From a virus, in IMG/VR virus record IMGVR_UViG_3300030098_001280, positions 1 to 54,781 of that record: a stretch of 54,781 nucleotides of DNA. One strand, 5' to 3'. The notes under the pieces are model-generated. The model had not been told where the DNA came from and did no database searches. It saw nothing but the letters and a program-made list of their open reading frames with translations. Below are positions 14,990-24,900 of the stretch, in pieces. Every line of letters begins with the position of its first letter. Position 1 is the stretch's first letter. The translations under genes were made by a program, and so were the position numbers.

Positions 14990-15177
14990 TGTGCTAGTGG
15001 ATTACTACTCTTCTTTTGTAAAGCTTCTATATCTTTTTTAATTGCAGTTATTTCTTTTTGGTCTATAACCTGAGATTCTAATACCTCGACCCTTTGAATT
15101 AACTGACCCTGAAATACAAATAAACTTGCTATCGTAATAACAAGACCTATACCGGTGGCTATTGTCTTAATGTCCAT
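14986..15177 (-). CDS. Small N-terminal-anchor membrane protein, copy 1 (63 aa)
   Basis: Residues 5-25 form one hydrophobic segment (IATGIGLVITIASLFVF), followed by a charged coiled-coil tail. Topology suits a holin/spanin-type accessory or a membrane-anchored partner, but no family is assigned. The paralogue at 51722-51946 is nearly identical in the membrane segment and first turn of the coil, then diverges, and both end in NPL-Q-type tails. This split conservation suggests the membrane part is the constrained function. Confidence 0.7.
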   Translation of the reverse strand: MDIKTIATGIGLVITIASLFVFQGQLIQRVEVLESQVIDQKEITAIKKDIEALQKKSSNPLAQ

Positions 15178-16418
15178 AATCTATCCTCATATGTTTTACC
15201 TGAGTATATACTCCTTATGTCTACATAACTAGTAGCTATGTATGAATCTATATTAGCACTAGTTAACTCTGGTTGTACAAATATTTGTAAGTTAACCTTA
15301 GCATAATCATTTAATTTTTCATTGTTCTTCTGCATTGCTTTAGCTACGATCATTTGCGTAACTTTTAATTGACCATCAATCGATTTAATCTTATCAGCTA
15401 CCCTAATAGCTATTTCTTCTACGTTGACATCAACATTAACTCTCTCACTGTTAGAGCTTCTAGGTTCTTCTTCTGTTGTTGGCTCGACTGATTCGATTGT
15501 TTCTGTTTCTTCCGCAACTTCCATTTCTTCAGTAACAGTTTCAGTTGGAGATTCGACAACCTCTTCATATACTTCCTCCGCAATTTCTATTGGTTCTTCT
15601 ATAGGTAATTCTTCTACAACTTCTGTTGCTAGTACAATAGTTTCTTCAACAAATTCTTCTTCAACTGTTTTAACTTCTGGAAGGTACTCCTCTATCTGTG
15701 TAAACTCAACTTCACTTGTTAGTACTATAGAGGGTACCTCAATAAGTTCTTCAATCTCAACGATCTCAATCTCTGTAGCTAGTACTTCTTCAATCTCTTC
15801 AAAAGCTTCTGCTATGATAGCAGTTTCTGTAGCCGATAAGACCGTATCGTCATAGGTCATAGTAACCGATATGTTATCTAAATTAGGACCACCAAGATAA
15901 GCAGGACTATTGCCATCAGACCCACTAATAAAAATATTTCCAATGTTAGAACCAACCCCTGTATACGATACAGAGTCGTTGAAATCTTTGCCATTAATTC
16001 CCGTAACATTTGTTCTCTCCTGGCTTGTTACAGCCAATACATTATTGTCTGAATCTCTGATTTGTAACCTAATTGTAAATGTATCTGCTGGGCCAGAGCC
16101 TCCCCAGCATTGAGCTACACCACATTCTCCATTTTGTACTTGGACACTAGAGTTCAGAGTAATTCCATTATTGAGCATTTGCTGTGTGATTGTGTCTGTG
16201 GTGAGAGCAAAGCCCTGTTCTATAGAACCGGAGTCTCCAAACTCTAGGTCGTAGCTGGACCCACAACAATCGTTGAGCACGGTTACATCTCCCGTAGTGG
16301 TCCAGCTAGTCGAGTTACCTCCCTCGAAAGTACCGTTTGTAATTAAATTGTTTGTAGTTAATTCTTCTGCTAATGCAGTACTACTTAGTAATATTGCCGC
16401 TAGGAACAGGTTTTTCAT
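15159..16418 (-). CDS. Secreted carbohydrate-binding-like protein with Glu-rich region, copy 1 (419 aa)
   Basis: A Sec signal peptide (MKNLFLAAILLSSTALA, cut after ALA) leads into a domain at about residues 20-190 that starts NLITNGTF and has paired Cys (DCC, GECGVAQCWGG), resembling CBM/galactose-binding beta sandwiches. Residues 200-330 are Glu/Val/Ile-rich and low complexity, and the C-terminal 90 residues form a helical region. The start overlaps the previous gene by 38 bases. Export with a sugar-binding fold suggests a cell-surface or lysis-related late protein; function is unknown. A diverged paralogue lies at 51936-53483. Confidence 0.7.
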   Translation of the reverse strand: MKNLFLAAILLSSTALAEELTTNNLITNGTFEGGNSTSWTTTGDVTVLNDCCGSSYDLEFGDSGSIEQGFALTTDTITQQMLNNGITLNSSVQVQNGECGVAQCWGGSGPADTFTIRLQIRDSDNNVLAVTSQERTNVTGINGKDFNDSVSYTGVGSNIGNIFISGSDGNSPAYLGGPNLDNISVTMTYDDTVLSATETAIIAEAFEEIEEVLATEIEIVEIEELIEVPSIVLTSEVEFTQIEEYLPEVKTVEEEFVEETIVLATEVVEELPIEEPIEIAEEVYEEVVESPTETVTEEMEVAEETETIESVEPTTEEEPRSSNSERVNVDVNVEEIAIRVADKIKSIDGQLKVTQMIVAKAMQKNNEKLNDYAKVNLQIFVQPELTSANIDSYIATSYVDIRSIYSGKTYEDRLWTLRQ

Positions 16419-17001
16419 TCCAAGTCATACTCCGTTTATCGTTACTTAATTCTTTCTTACGTTTCTCCATCCACTTAGCTTTAGCCTCGTTTCCGATCAA
16501 ACCATCAATAGGGCACGGGGTCCCTGCGTCCATCATCGCTTGCCATATATTTTCATCTTGGCACATCAATGATATTGCTGCAACCTTCATGCCTAGTGCA
16601 TTTAATACTTTAGCTTTCTTTCTACGTTCACACATTTCATCTAAGTGATAACTACCAAAAGAACCTGAAAATCCGATTATAGTCACACCAGCAGCTAATG
16701 GTATAACGCAGCTATCTTGACCGTAGACAGACATAGCTGGAGCACTAGCCGGGTTTACGGCAGTCTTAGTATTTGTACTATTGTTAGTTTCGTTATTAGT
16801 TGTAGTATTGGAACTACTACCAGACTGGTACGTTGTAGAGCTTTCGTACCCACCGGTAATAGCAGTATTGGAACCGGCATTGTTGGTCTGTGTATTTGTA
16901 GTAGCTCCTGAACTAGTGACATCTGCTTTAGCCTCAATAGAAAGAAGTATAGCTAAAACTAAAACTACACCTACTGCTTTTGCTATGAGCTTCCAATCCA
17001 T
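16381..17001 (-). CDS. Exported or anchored late protein, Ser/Thr/Asn-rich, copy 1 (206 aa)
   Basis: Residues 7-25 form a signal peptide or anchor (AVGVVLVLAILLSIEAKA). Residues 28-85 are very rich in N, S, T and G. The C-terminal half is well ordered: QDSCVIPLAAG, a conserved MKVAAISLMCQDENIWQAMM and paired Cys. The copy at 53446-54072 keeps the C-terminal half almost unchanged. No catalytic motif is recognised; a role in lysis or envelope interaction is inferred from its place between a holin-like gene and a secreted lectin-like gene. Confidence 0.65.
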   Translation of the reverse strand: MDWKLIAKAVGVVLVLAILLSIEAKADVTSSGATTNTQTNNAGSNTAITGGYESSTTYQSGSSSNTTTNNETNNSTNTKTAVNPASAPAMSVYGQDSCVIPLAAGVTIIGFSGSFGSYHLDEMCERRKKAKVLNALGMKVAAISLMCQDENIWQAMMDAGTPCPIDGLIGNEAKAKWMEKRKKELSNDKRSMTWNEKPVPSGNITK

Positions 17002-17432
17002 TACTTCCTCGTTAGTGAACCACCAAAGTATAGTCCTATAATTGAAAAGATCGTGTGTGATTGTAGGCTAGTAATAAAGATTCCTGAACCTTCGCGCCAT
17101 ACAGTAGTTTCAAATGATGTACCAAAGATCCACCAGCCACTACTCATTTCAGTAGTTACTTGATAGATTACCTTAACGTCCGTAAAAATAGGAGCGATAA
17201 TTGGTACTACAATTATTGAGAAAACGCACATTAAGGCAATCCATCTCCTCGTATGTTTAGTATGAGGATCTGATACAGCTCGAGCTTTATCAGTTTGAAC
17301 TGCTGCAAATTTAGCGCGGTTCATTAACATCTTTTCTCGCTCAGCTTCTGCTTGAGCTTTCTGTGCCATGATAGACATAACGCCACCTAGCACCGTGCTA
17401 GCTAACATAGACAATAGTTCCATTGGTATCAT
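17001..17432 (-). CDS. Holin-like membrane protein, copy 1 (143 aa)
   Basis: I chose the start at 17432 (MIPMELLSML) because it aligns with the start of the copy at 54072-54503; the frame is open to 17480. The protein has an amphipathic N-terminal segment, a charged linker (residues 25-60), a strong membrane segment (ALMCVFSIIVVPIIAPIF) and a final hydrophobic helix near IFSIIGLYFGG. The layout resembles three-segment holins such as GTA-type holins, but identity is not proven. It overlaps flanking genes by 1-4 bases. Confidence 0.6.
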   Translation of the reverse strand: MIPMELLSMLASTVLGGVMSIMAQKAQAEAEREKMLMNRAKFAAVQTDKARAVSDPHTKHTRRWIALMCVFSIIVVPIIAPIFTDVKVIYQVTTEMSSGWWIFGTSFETTVWREGSGIFITSLQSHTIFSIIGLYFGGSLTRK

Positions 17433-17611
17433 TCTGATAACCTCCATCCTAGTATTGCTATGACTATTGTACCAACCCATATTAGCACTCGTACACCACC
17501 TTTACCTATATTTATGATCTTGTATAGTTCGACAATGTCCCTACTATTGCGCTCTACGATCTTGGTTAAAGCATCAATCTTCTCGGCTAATTGTTCGTTG
17601 GTTACTTTCAT
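17429..17611 (-). CDS. Small coiled-coil membrane protein (60 aa)
   Basis: An N-terminal amphipathic coiled coil (residues 1-35) is followed by one membrane segment (VRVLIWVGTIVIAILGW). It is joined to neighbours by ATGA-type overlaps. A holin, antiholin or spanin-like role is possible. It is the only gene of this part of the tip cassette missing from the second copy, where the fibre gene is followed directly by the holin-like gene. Confidence 0.65.
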   Translation of the reverse strand: MKVTNEQLAEKIDALTKIVERNSRDIVELYKIINIGKGGVRVLIWVGTIVIAILGWRLSE

Positions 17612-18750
17612 TAGAATGCTGTGGTTAATAATTTAGTTGTTGTTACTGATGGTTCTTTTGCCCATGCGACATAGATATAATGGTTTCCTTCCCCATTTGA
17701 TTTTCCATCAGACGTAGTTGGTGAAAATCCCTGTGCAAAAAAATGTATATTATCTTGGTTTGCAACCTCTGCTCCACCATTGTTTGCTTCATCTAGTTTT
17801 ATATTATGTTGAATAGGATTACCATGATTACTACCACTACCACTTTGAGCGGCATTATCTGGACCTAGAGCCATTGTAGTAGAAGTTTTCCATGATGTAC
17901 TCTCCCCTGTAGTATCAAATCTTGTAATCCATATTGCCCTTGGTTTAAACCCTGTAAAGATAAATGGACCATGTACATTACCATTTCCTTGATAAGTACC
18001 AGCACGAACACTTCCATTTACATTTGCAATACATATTGCCATCTGGTCTATACCACTTTGGTTTATATTATTTTTAGGACCAACACTAAATACAGTAGAT
18101 GTTGGAGCAGTATCATTCCAATAATCGTGGTCATCATTTGCTGCAACACCTGTATTAAAAGGTTGTTGAGTATCTGTTTCATTAAGTCTGCCATGTCCGA
18201 ATGCTGTTTGACCAGAACGATTACCACCATGCCAATATGCTTCCCAATTATATCCATCTTGTTCTATATCTTTGCAAATTATTGCATCTGGAATTTTTCC
18301 AAGTCCATGAGCTATCGTTCCAGCTGCACCTGTACCTGTCCAAGTCACTACTGATAGTCCAGAATCGGTGTTAGCACGATAACTTGAATTTATTGAACCT
18401 ACTCCTGTAGATGCAGTTGTTGAACTAGCTAGTTTCCAAAAGTGTCCAATAAAACCAGCACTTGCTGTATTAGTATTTGCTTCCCCACCTGTTAATGTAC
18501 AACCATCTGATGTAATACTTGCTACTCTTGAGGCAGTATCTTGTCCATCTGTTTCATCGAAGTATATATTCTTGTCAATACCTCTTACAGTATCTACTAC
18601 ATTGTGATCCGTTGTTGACGATCTGTTTGCAATATGAATCCAGTCTGGTTGAAAACCTAATCCACTTACTGTTGTTGTGCTACTGCTACCAGCCCATGTT
18701 TTTTCATCATGGTGTGCTGATGGTTTTATTAATTTACTAAATGTTGCCAT
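17611..18750 (-). CDS. DUF7483-like tail-fibre/receptor-binding protein, copy 1 (379 aa)
   Basis: The 379-residue beta-rich protein has two imperfect copies of a module with GLGFQPDWIHIANR (near 30) and HGLGKIPDAIICKD (near 155), followed by repeated W and G motifs. This is the pattern of DUF7483 proteins common in marine phages, taken to be fibre or adhesin subunits. It ends in TTKLLTTAF, identical to the partial copy at 54505-54781. It lies downstream of the main fibre and lectin-like genes. Confidence 0.72.
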   Translation of the reverse strand: MATFSKLIKPSAHHDEKTWAGSSSTTTVSGLGFQPDWIHIANRSSTTDHNVVDTVRGIDKNIYFDETDGQDTASRVASITSDGCTLTGGEANTNTASAGFIGHFWKLASSTTASTGVGSINSSYRANTDSGLSVVTWTGTGAAGTIAHGLGKIPDAIICKDIEQDGYNWEAYWHGGNRSGQTAFGHGRLNETDTQQPFNTGVAANDDHDYWNDTAPTSTVFSVGPKNNINQSGIDQMAICIANVNGSVRAGTYQGNGNVHGPFIFTGFKPRAIWITRFDTTGESTSWKTSTTMALGPDNAAQSGSGSNHGNPIQHNIKLDEANNGGAEVANQDNIHFFAQGFSPTTSDGKSNGEGNHYIYVAWAKEPSVTTTKLLTTAF

Positions 18751-18752
18751 GA

Positions 18753-20168
18753 TTAACCTCCATAATCCTGTATATTCTTAGAGCATACTGCATAAAATCC
18801 ACTTGGTACAGCATACTCAAAAGCTCCCATACCAGCTCCATCTGAATTTGCTGATGCTACTGCTGTTGTTCCAAAATAACCATCTCCGAAATTTGTATGT
18901 ATAAGTCTGTCTGTTGAGCTTGATTCTTGTCCAGCTACATAAAAAGCCATTAACTCTCTGTCTGTATTAGTTAATGTTTTACCACTATCGTTAGTGCCAC
19001 TTGCTGGATTGCCAACATCAGAAGTGCCAGGTGCATTAAACCATGTTCCATTACGACCTGTCCAAACTTTGCCGTTATCTGCATCGAAAGCAAACATAAT
19101 AATATCGTCATCACTTATGCCTGTGCCATAACTAGTTGTGCTGTTCCCTTGTTGTATTAATGATGATGAGTTACACAGAAAACTTATTGCAGCATTACCA
19201 CCACTTGATGTACTAGTTAGTGCCAAATCACCAGCAAGCTGTTCTATTCTTTTTGCTGACATTGAATCTGTAAGGAATACACCTAATGTCGATGAAGCAT
19301 CATTTTTTATAATCTTTGCCTCCCAATACCATTTACCTCCAGCAAAACACATATCTGTCATACAAGGTCTAGTTGTAGTTGAAGTACCTAAAAAACTTCT
19401 GCCACCATTAGGATGATATATTGGTGTGTCATAACTTCTACTTGTACCTCTAGGATTCATTCTTGGAAATTTATTGTGTGGTGTAGATGGCATTTGTTTT
19501 AAATCTCCACTAACAGTAAATGTATTACTATTGCCACTTGAATCTGTACCCATAGCTCCACTATTTTCAAACTTCAAAAAAGCACCATTTGTTCCATAAG
19601 TAACACTTGGGTTTGTTTTAGGTTTCCACACACCTGTTGTGCTATCAGTTTCTCCAAATGTATCTGGCCCATAACTTGTACCATCTACTATATGAAGATG
19701 TGCTATCTCTCCCTCAAAATAATTAGGAGATGAGCTTGGGTGTCTGATCCCTACTAATGTTGCAGTTCCACTTTTAAATAATCCTGTATCTGTGTTCTGA
19801 GTGGGTGTAGTGGAATGAGCCCAGTTAGTTACTTGATTGCCATTTACATATAATCTAATTCTATCTCCAGCAGTTGACTGTGTTGTATCCACTCTTAATA
19901 CAATATGATACCAAGCTGTAGTGTCTAAAAACTTAGGATTAGATTGATAGTTAGTTACAAGTGAGCTACTTGTCATATTTATAAATTTTAATTGTCCACC
20001 TGATTCCATAGACAAACTTGCATAATTAGCACCATCATCTTCTATATCGCTACTAAACATTGTCATGCTGCTATGGTCTGAATGACTAAATCTATACCAA
20101 CCTGATACTGTGTAAGTTCTTTGATTACCAGCTGATGATGTTGCTCTTGTCAAATATGAATTAGCCAT
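18753..20168 (-). CDS. Lectin-like tail protein: LamG/ConA-type plus SPRY-type domain (471 aa)
   Basis: Residues 1-195 look like a LamG/concanavalin A sandwich (YTVSGWYRFS, WYHIVLRVDT, IRLYVNGNQV, GEIAHLHIVDGTSYGPD). Residues 255-471 resemble SPRY (GKWYWEAKIIKNDASSTLGVF, IIMFAFDADNGKVWTGRNGTW). Both domains bind glycans or surface ligands and are common at phage tail tips. It sits between the main fibre and the DUF7483-like gene, forming a three-protein receptor-recognition set. Confidence 0.78.
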   Translation of the reverse strand: MANSYLTRATSSAGNQRTYTVSGWYRFSHSDHSSMTMFSSDIEDDGANYASLSMESGGQLKFINMTSSSLVTNYQSNPKFLDTTAWYHIVLRVDTTQSTAGDRIRLYVNGNQVTNWAHSTTPTQNTDTGLFKSGTATLVGIRHPSSSPNYFEGEIAHLHIVDGTSYGPDTFGETDSTTGVWKPKTNPSVTYGTNGAFLKFENSGAMGTDSSGNSNTFTVSGDLKQMPSTPHNKFPRMNPRGTSRSYDTPIYHPNGGRSFLGTSTTTRPCMTDMCFAGGKWYWEAKIIKNDASSTLGVFLTDSMSAKRIEQLAGDLALTSTSSGGNAAISFLCNSSSLIQQGNSTTSYGTGISDDDIIMFAFDADNGKVWTGRNGTWFNAPGTSDVGNPASGTNDSGKTLTNTDRELMAFYVAGQESSSTDRLIHTNFGDGYFGTTAVASANSDGAGMGAFEYAVPSGFYAVCSKNIQDYGG

Positions 20169-21913
20169 TAGTTAAATCCCCCTGAGTTATTAATTCCTAC
20201 TGTAACTGTTATGCTAAATGCTCTGTCAGCAGTTTGCGACTCTGCATCTGTAGCTCGTAGGGTAAAGTTATATGTTGTCTCTGCTGTTGCCGCTGGAGCT
20301 GTGCCTGTGATTGCTCCAGTCGATGAGTTGAGAGTTAGATTCATTGTACTTGCTGGCGTGTTTGAGTTGCTTGTGAGTACGCTTGTGGTCTCACTAAACG
20401 CTACTGTTGAGTCTGATGAAGCATCTACGTCTAAAGATACTGACGCTCCAGCCGCTACACTTCCTAAACTTCCAGCACTTGTACTCCATGTAGGTGCATC
20501 TGATACTGTAAGCAATGCTGAGCTACTCAATACGCTTAAGCCATCTGGATTTTCTACTCTTAATTTATAAGTAGCATCTACTGATAGGGTAAAGTTAGCT
20601 ACGATCGTTGTAGCATTGGTAAATGATACTGAGTTAGCTGTGTACCAAATCCCTGTCGATGGGTTTAGCGCCTCTACTTGAGGCACGGTTACAAAGTTGG
20701 TTCCAGTTATGGTAATAGATGTAGCTGTATTAGATATTGTGCTAGGAGAAATTGAGCTGATCGTAGGTTTAGTCTCCCCAACGCTCACACTCCCACCAAG
20801 AGATACAGCACTACCGTTAATCGTTATAGATGAGTTAGCCAGAGAAGAGTTAGGCATACTTGCTGCCGTAATGTTTAAAGTCTCTGAGCTTCCATCATTG
20901 GTTTCCGTTAGTGTAATCCCTGTGCTACCTGTTGCTGTAAGCTTAGCTCCAAGCAATCCAGATGAAGCATCGTTTGCTGATATACTGACGTTAGTATCTG
21001 TATTTGCTACTACAGACCATGCACTACCAGAATAATATTTTAATTGATTAGCTGTTGTATTAAATACTAGGTCTCCAGCGTTTAGTGAGCTGGATGGATC
21101 AGATGAAGCTACTCTATACCTGTCTGCAAAATCATTAATACCAGAGACATTGCTTGCTACTGTTGTTACATTAGCAGAGATTCCAGCTACCGTGGTGACG
21201 TTTGATGATATTCCAGCTACCGTGTTAATGTTTGATGTGTTGTCTGCCACCGTTGTCACATTTGAGGAAATGCCAGCAACGGATGTAACGTTTGACGAGA
21301 TGCCGGCTACCGTGGTGACGTTTGAGGAAATACCAGCTACAGTTGTGACATTACTTGCAATTCCAGCTACAGTTGTGGTGTCTACAGCTGAGTATGTCGT
21401 TGCTACATTCCCATCGCTATCAAAAGTTAATACCTTAGATGCTCTGGTCGCCTTGGCTGGTAAAGTTACAGTGGCAGAAATTGAATCTGTGTCTAAAAGT
21501 TTAACCGATCTATCGCTTTGTTGGTCAATATCTGCAAGTTTAGCCCATATTTTATCTAAGTCTGTATTTAAAGCAGACATAGAGAATGAGCCAGATGATG
21601 CAAAATCAGAGCCTCTCTCTATAACTATATCTCTGATAATGGTAATGATAGCTCCAGCAGATATGCCAGTAGCTCCTATATTGACAGTACCTCCAGCACC
21701 AAACTCATATGCTTCATCACTATCTGATGCTGTGCCTGTAATTGAATACTCATTTACAGCGTCAGCATTAGCGTCATAGGTAAGTAATGTTGTGCCGTTA
21801 TAAACCTTAATATCTGTGACAGCAAAAAATTCAAACGGTATAGTAAAAGTTTGTTGGTTTGCTGTAGCTGTGTACGCTACTCTTGGCGTATTTTTACTGC
21901 TTACTATTGTCAT
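20168..21913 (-). CDS. Tail fibre protein (581 aa)
   Basis: The N-terminus (PRVAYTATANQQTFTIPFEF, then IKVYNG) is the T7-type fibre domain that binds the tail. Residues 178-258 hold eight decapeptide repeats of the TTVAGISSNV type, predicted to form a trimeric stalk. Near residue 390 an IPT/TIG-like fold begins (PTISSISPSTISNTATSITI), and the C-terminus is Ig/cadherin-like, ending in FSITVTVGINNSGGFN. It is the main fibre, with the following genes supplying lectin-like tips. Its start overlaps the previous stop by four bases. Confidence 0.85.
   Translation of the reverse strand: MTIVSSKNTPRVAYTATANQQTFTIPFEFFAVTDIKVYNGTTLLTYDANADAVNEYSITGTASDSDEAYEFGAGGTVNIGATGISAGAIITIIRDIVIERGSDFASSGSFSMSALNTDLDKIWAKLADIDQQSDRSVKLLDTDSISATVTLPAKATRASKVLTFDSDGNVATTYSAVDTTTVAGIASNVTTVAGISSNVTTVAGISSNVTSVAGISSNVTTVADNTSNINTVAGISSNVTTVAGISANVTTVASNVSGINDFADRYRVASSDPSSSLNAGDLVFNTTANQLKYYSGSAWSVVANTDTNVSISANDASSGLLGAKLTATGSTGITLTETNDGSSETLNITAASMPNSSLANSSITINGSAVSLGGSVSVGETKPTISSISPSTISNTATSITITGTNFVTVPQVEALNPSTGIWYTANSVSFTNATTIVANFTLSVDATYKLRVENPDGLSVLSSSALLTVSDAPTWSTSAGSLGSVAAGASVSLDVDASSDSTVAFSETTSVLTSNSNTPASTMNLTLNSSTGAITGTAPAATAETTYNFTLRATDAESQTADRAFSITVTVGINNSGGFN
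21138..21380 (-). repeat. Tandem 30-bp repeats in the fibre stalk
   Basis: About eight imperfect 30-bp units encode the decapeptide TTVAGISSNV and variants. Unit drift is mainly synonymous or conservative. Copy-number change here would alter stalk length. Confidence 0.8.
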
Positions 21914-24900
21914 CTAAATATTGCATCCGTTGTTGAGTTATATATTTTTTTAAATAATCCATCAGTCCAGGCAAGTGTTGCCCCTGGAATTAATCTTCTA
22001 GATAAGTTTTGACGTTGTTCATAAGTAACATCATCGCCAAACATATGATATAAAATATCTATTGGTATACTTGGACCAGCACCAACAAACTCTCCAAGAG
22101 CATCATGTGCTTTAGGTTGTCCAAATCGTGGTTCTATTCCGATCAAAGGTCTTAAACCCATTGGATAATTAAACAGTCCACCAGTTATTTGTTCTGTTAA
22201 AAAGTTCATATCTGTAATCATACCACCAATACCACTAAGTTCTACAGCCCTGATAATCTTCTCTTCTGTTGATTTGTGAGCGTGATAGCGAGGATTTTTT
22301 AAATAATCAGCTATATATCCTAATGAAACCATAGCTATAATTCCTGAAATATAATCAGCTTCTCTACCTGAAAGCCCTGACATTACTATCTTTCTGTTAG
22401 CTGCCATGCCCCATGAAAAGAATTGGAAAGGTCTGGCAAGCATAGCATTATGTATCTTACCTCCTCTCTCATCTGGTCTATATCCTATGAATTCTCCAAG
22501 TTCAGAACCCTCTAATTCTTTTCTTACTTCTGGATCTCTTATTCTCATACCACCGTGCATTAAAGATGGTGTGTCTGAAACATCTGGTGTGACTATGGAT
22601 CTATTGGTTTCTCCCCATACAGCATTTCTAAATCTTGTTCTTGCTGCTTCTGATCCTGGACCTGTCCATTCTCTAACATTAGCTGTATAAAGAATGTCAT
22701 CATCAACCGTACCTAAAATTGTCTTGGTTTCTAATGCTCTTTCTCCTACGCCAGGTATGTTTCCTAAATCTGCTCCTGTTTTTTCATATGGCATTTTGGC
22801 TATTAGTTTAGCAGTATCTTCATCAATCATATGATGTGCTAATGTTTTTATATCTTCCTTAGTTGCCTTGCCACCAGCTGTTTTGATCGACAATCTAATA
22901 AGAGTATCTGCCGCCACAAGCCCAGTAACTTCTTTATGAAAAGTAGTATGGAATGCTAAACCATTTAATAAATAATAACCACCAACCCAGTCATCAAATT
23001 TTTGTCCTACTTTATTAAATATTTTCTCAGCCAAATTAGATGTCGGACCACCCCACATAGTAGTACCAGTATCTTCTACGTATCTTCTTTTCATTTGACC
23101 TAATACAATGTCGGTAGCAATACCCATTTGTCTAAGATTTTTAACAGCTTTAAGTTGTTGATCTGTATATTTGAAATAACCACCAAATCCTTTGCTAAAT
23201 GTTTTGTTTAAACCTTGAGACATTATCATCTTGCCTATATCTGGAAGTGCAGCAAACGCTACTTTACCCATCATGGCTAATTGCGCCCAGTTTCCTAAGA
23301 AATTTGCCATTCTTTTATTAAGAGATGAGGCATTTTCTAAGTTATACATACCCATCATCTTATCTTTTATGTCTACAAAGGATGTAATGACATCATCTAC
23401 ATCTTGTTTAGTCATATTTCTACCCAGATCCTGAGCTAACATTTCTATTTCAAGAACATCTAGTGCATCATCCATATGATGACTACCAAAAGCATCCATA
23501 ATAGCTGCCGCTGGAGCTACTTTTTGTCTATAATTATTCATGGTTACTTTAGCGTCTAGCTGTAAGTAATCCATTATCTTTTTATTAGGGATATCTATCT
23601 TTCTTGACATTAATGTTGTGGTTCCAGATACATATTTACCAAAATTATCTATACCTAAGCCACCTACATTTAAACTCTCTCCATCTTCTGCTTGTCTAAT
23701 AATGGTTTCCATATCTTCGTTGATTTGTCTTTCAATTCTTGCTTTAAGCCCAGGCATTTGTGCTTGACCAGCAGCTTTAGCTTCTAAAATTTCTTCTCCA
23801 GGTTTTTTTTCAACTTCTTTAAATTTAATTTCTTTAGATTTTAATTCTTCAATTTTATCTGCATATTTTTTATCTTTTTTTGATATGAACTTTCTTTCTG
23901 GTTTTTTTCCTGGCAATTTTTCATACCATACAACACCAGCATAACCCTCCATGTCTGCTACTTTTTCTATTTGAGTCAATTCTCCAGTAGTTTTGTCTAT
24001 TCTAGTGTATGGTCTTAATAATTTTTGGTTTTCAGAATAATGTTGAAACAATATTTTTCTAAGTCCCTCTTCATCTTGCATAACTTTAGTTAAATTCCAT
24101 ACTCTAGGAAAGAAATCTTCAAAATCTTCTGGATTATGAAGTCCAGCTTTCTTTCTTTTTTCTTGGTCTTTAACATAACGTTCATGAGTTTCTTTTAATT
24201 GTTTTACTTGTTCGTCTAGTTTTTCTTTTTTAATTTTAAGCTCATTAATAGCTTCTTCTGGTATTTTATTAGTTGTTCTAGCATTATTTGATCTAATAAT
24301 ATTACCAATTTCAATAGAGCGATTTTGTTTACTTAGTAATACTTTTTCATAACCACCAGCAGATACATATGCTTTATGTTTTTTAAATATTTCATCAATA
24401 AACTTGTTGTAATTGATAATGGCATCAATTGGTTCGTGTAATTCTTTAGGTAACTTCGCTCTGAACTCTGGATCTATTACTCCTCTGCCTATTGCTTCAT
24501 TGACCTGATCTTCATTTACTACTCTAGCTTTTTGTTTATCTTTACCAGCTTTCTCTAATGCTGGATTAACAACTTTATTTCTAAATACATCTCTAGCTAC
24601 TAACGATGCCTTAGAAACATTAAATCCCATCCAATTCATAGGATCTTTATTTGACATATTTACTCTGACATAAGCATTATCAATAGCTTCTGTTAATTCT
24701 CTAAACTTAGCAGCAAATTCAGTATTAATTCTAACTAAAGCAGAGGGAGGAGCGACCAATCCATGCATAGCCATTCTCATAGGAACACCGTGTGTACCAG
24801 CAAGTCTAGTAATCATAGAACCAATGATTGGTGTTGTTTTCATATTTGGAAGTTTCTTTTGAAGATTAATTAACCAGCCATATTGTGATTGAAATTGTGA

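Noticed and set aside
15424-15855. 143-residue Ser/Thr/Val-rich plus-strand frame
   Set aside because: It is the antisense reading of the Glu/Val-rich region of the secreted-protein gene; no ribosome site, and composition follows from the opposite strand.
17001-17480. Longer 159-residue start for the holin-like gene
   Set aside because: The extra 16 residues overlap the upstream gene and are absent from the second copy, which starts at the equivalent of 17432.
21138-21380. CRISPR-like regular repeats
   Set aside because: Units are contiguous without spacers and stay in frame within the fibre gene.
20211-21779. Several long plus-strand frames opposite the fibre gene
   Set aside because: Low-complexity Val/Leu/Ala readings antisense to Thr/Ser/Asn-rich coding; no ribosome sites and no promoter.
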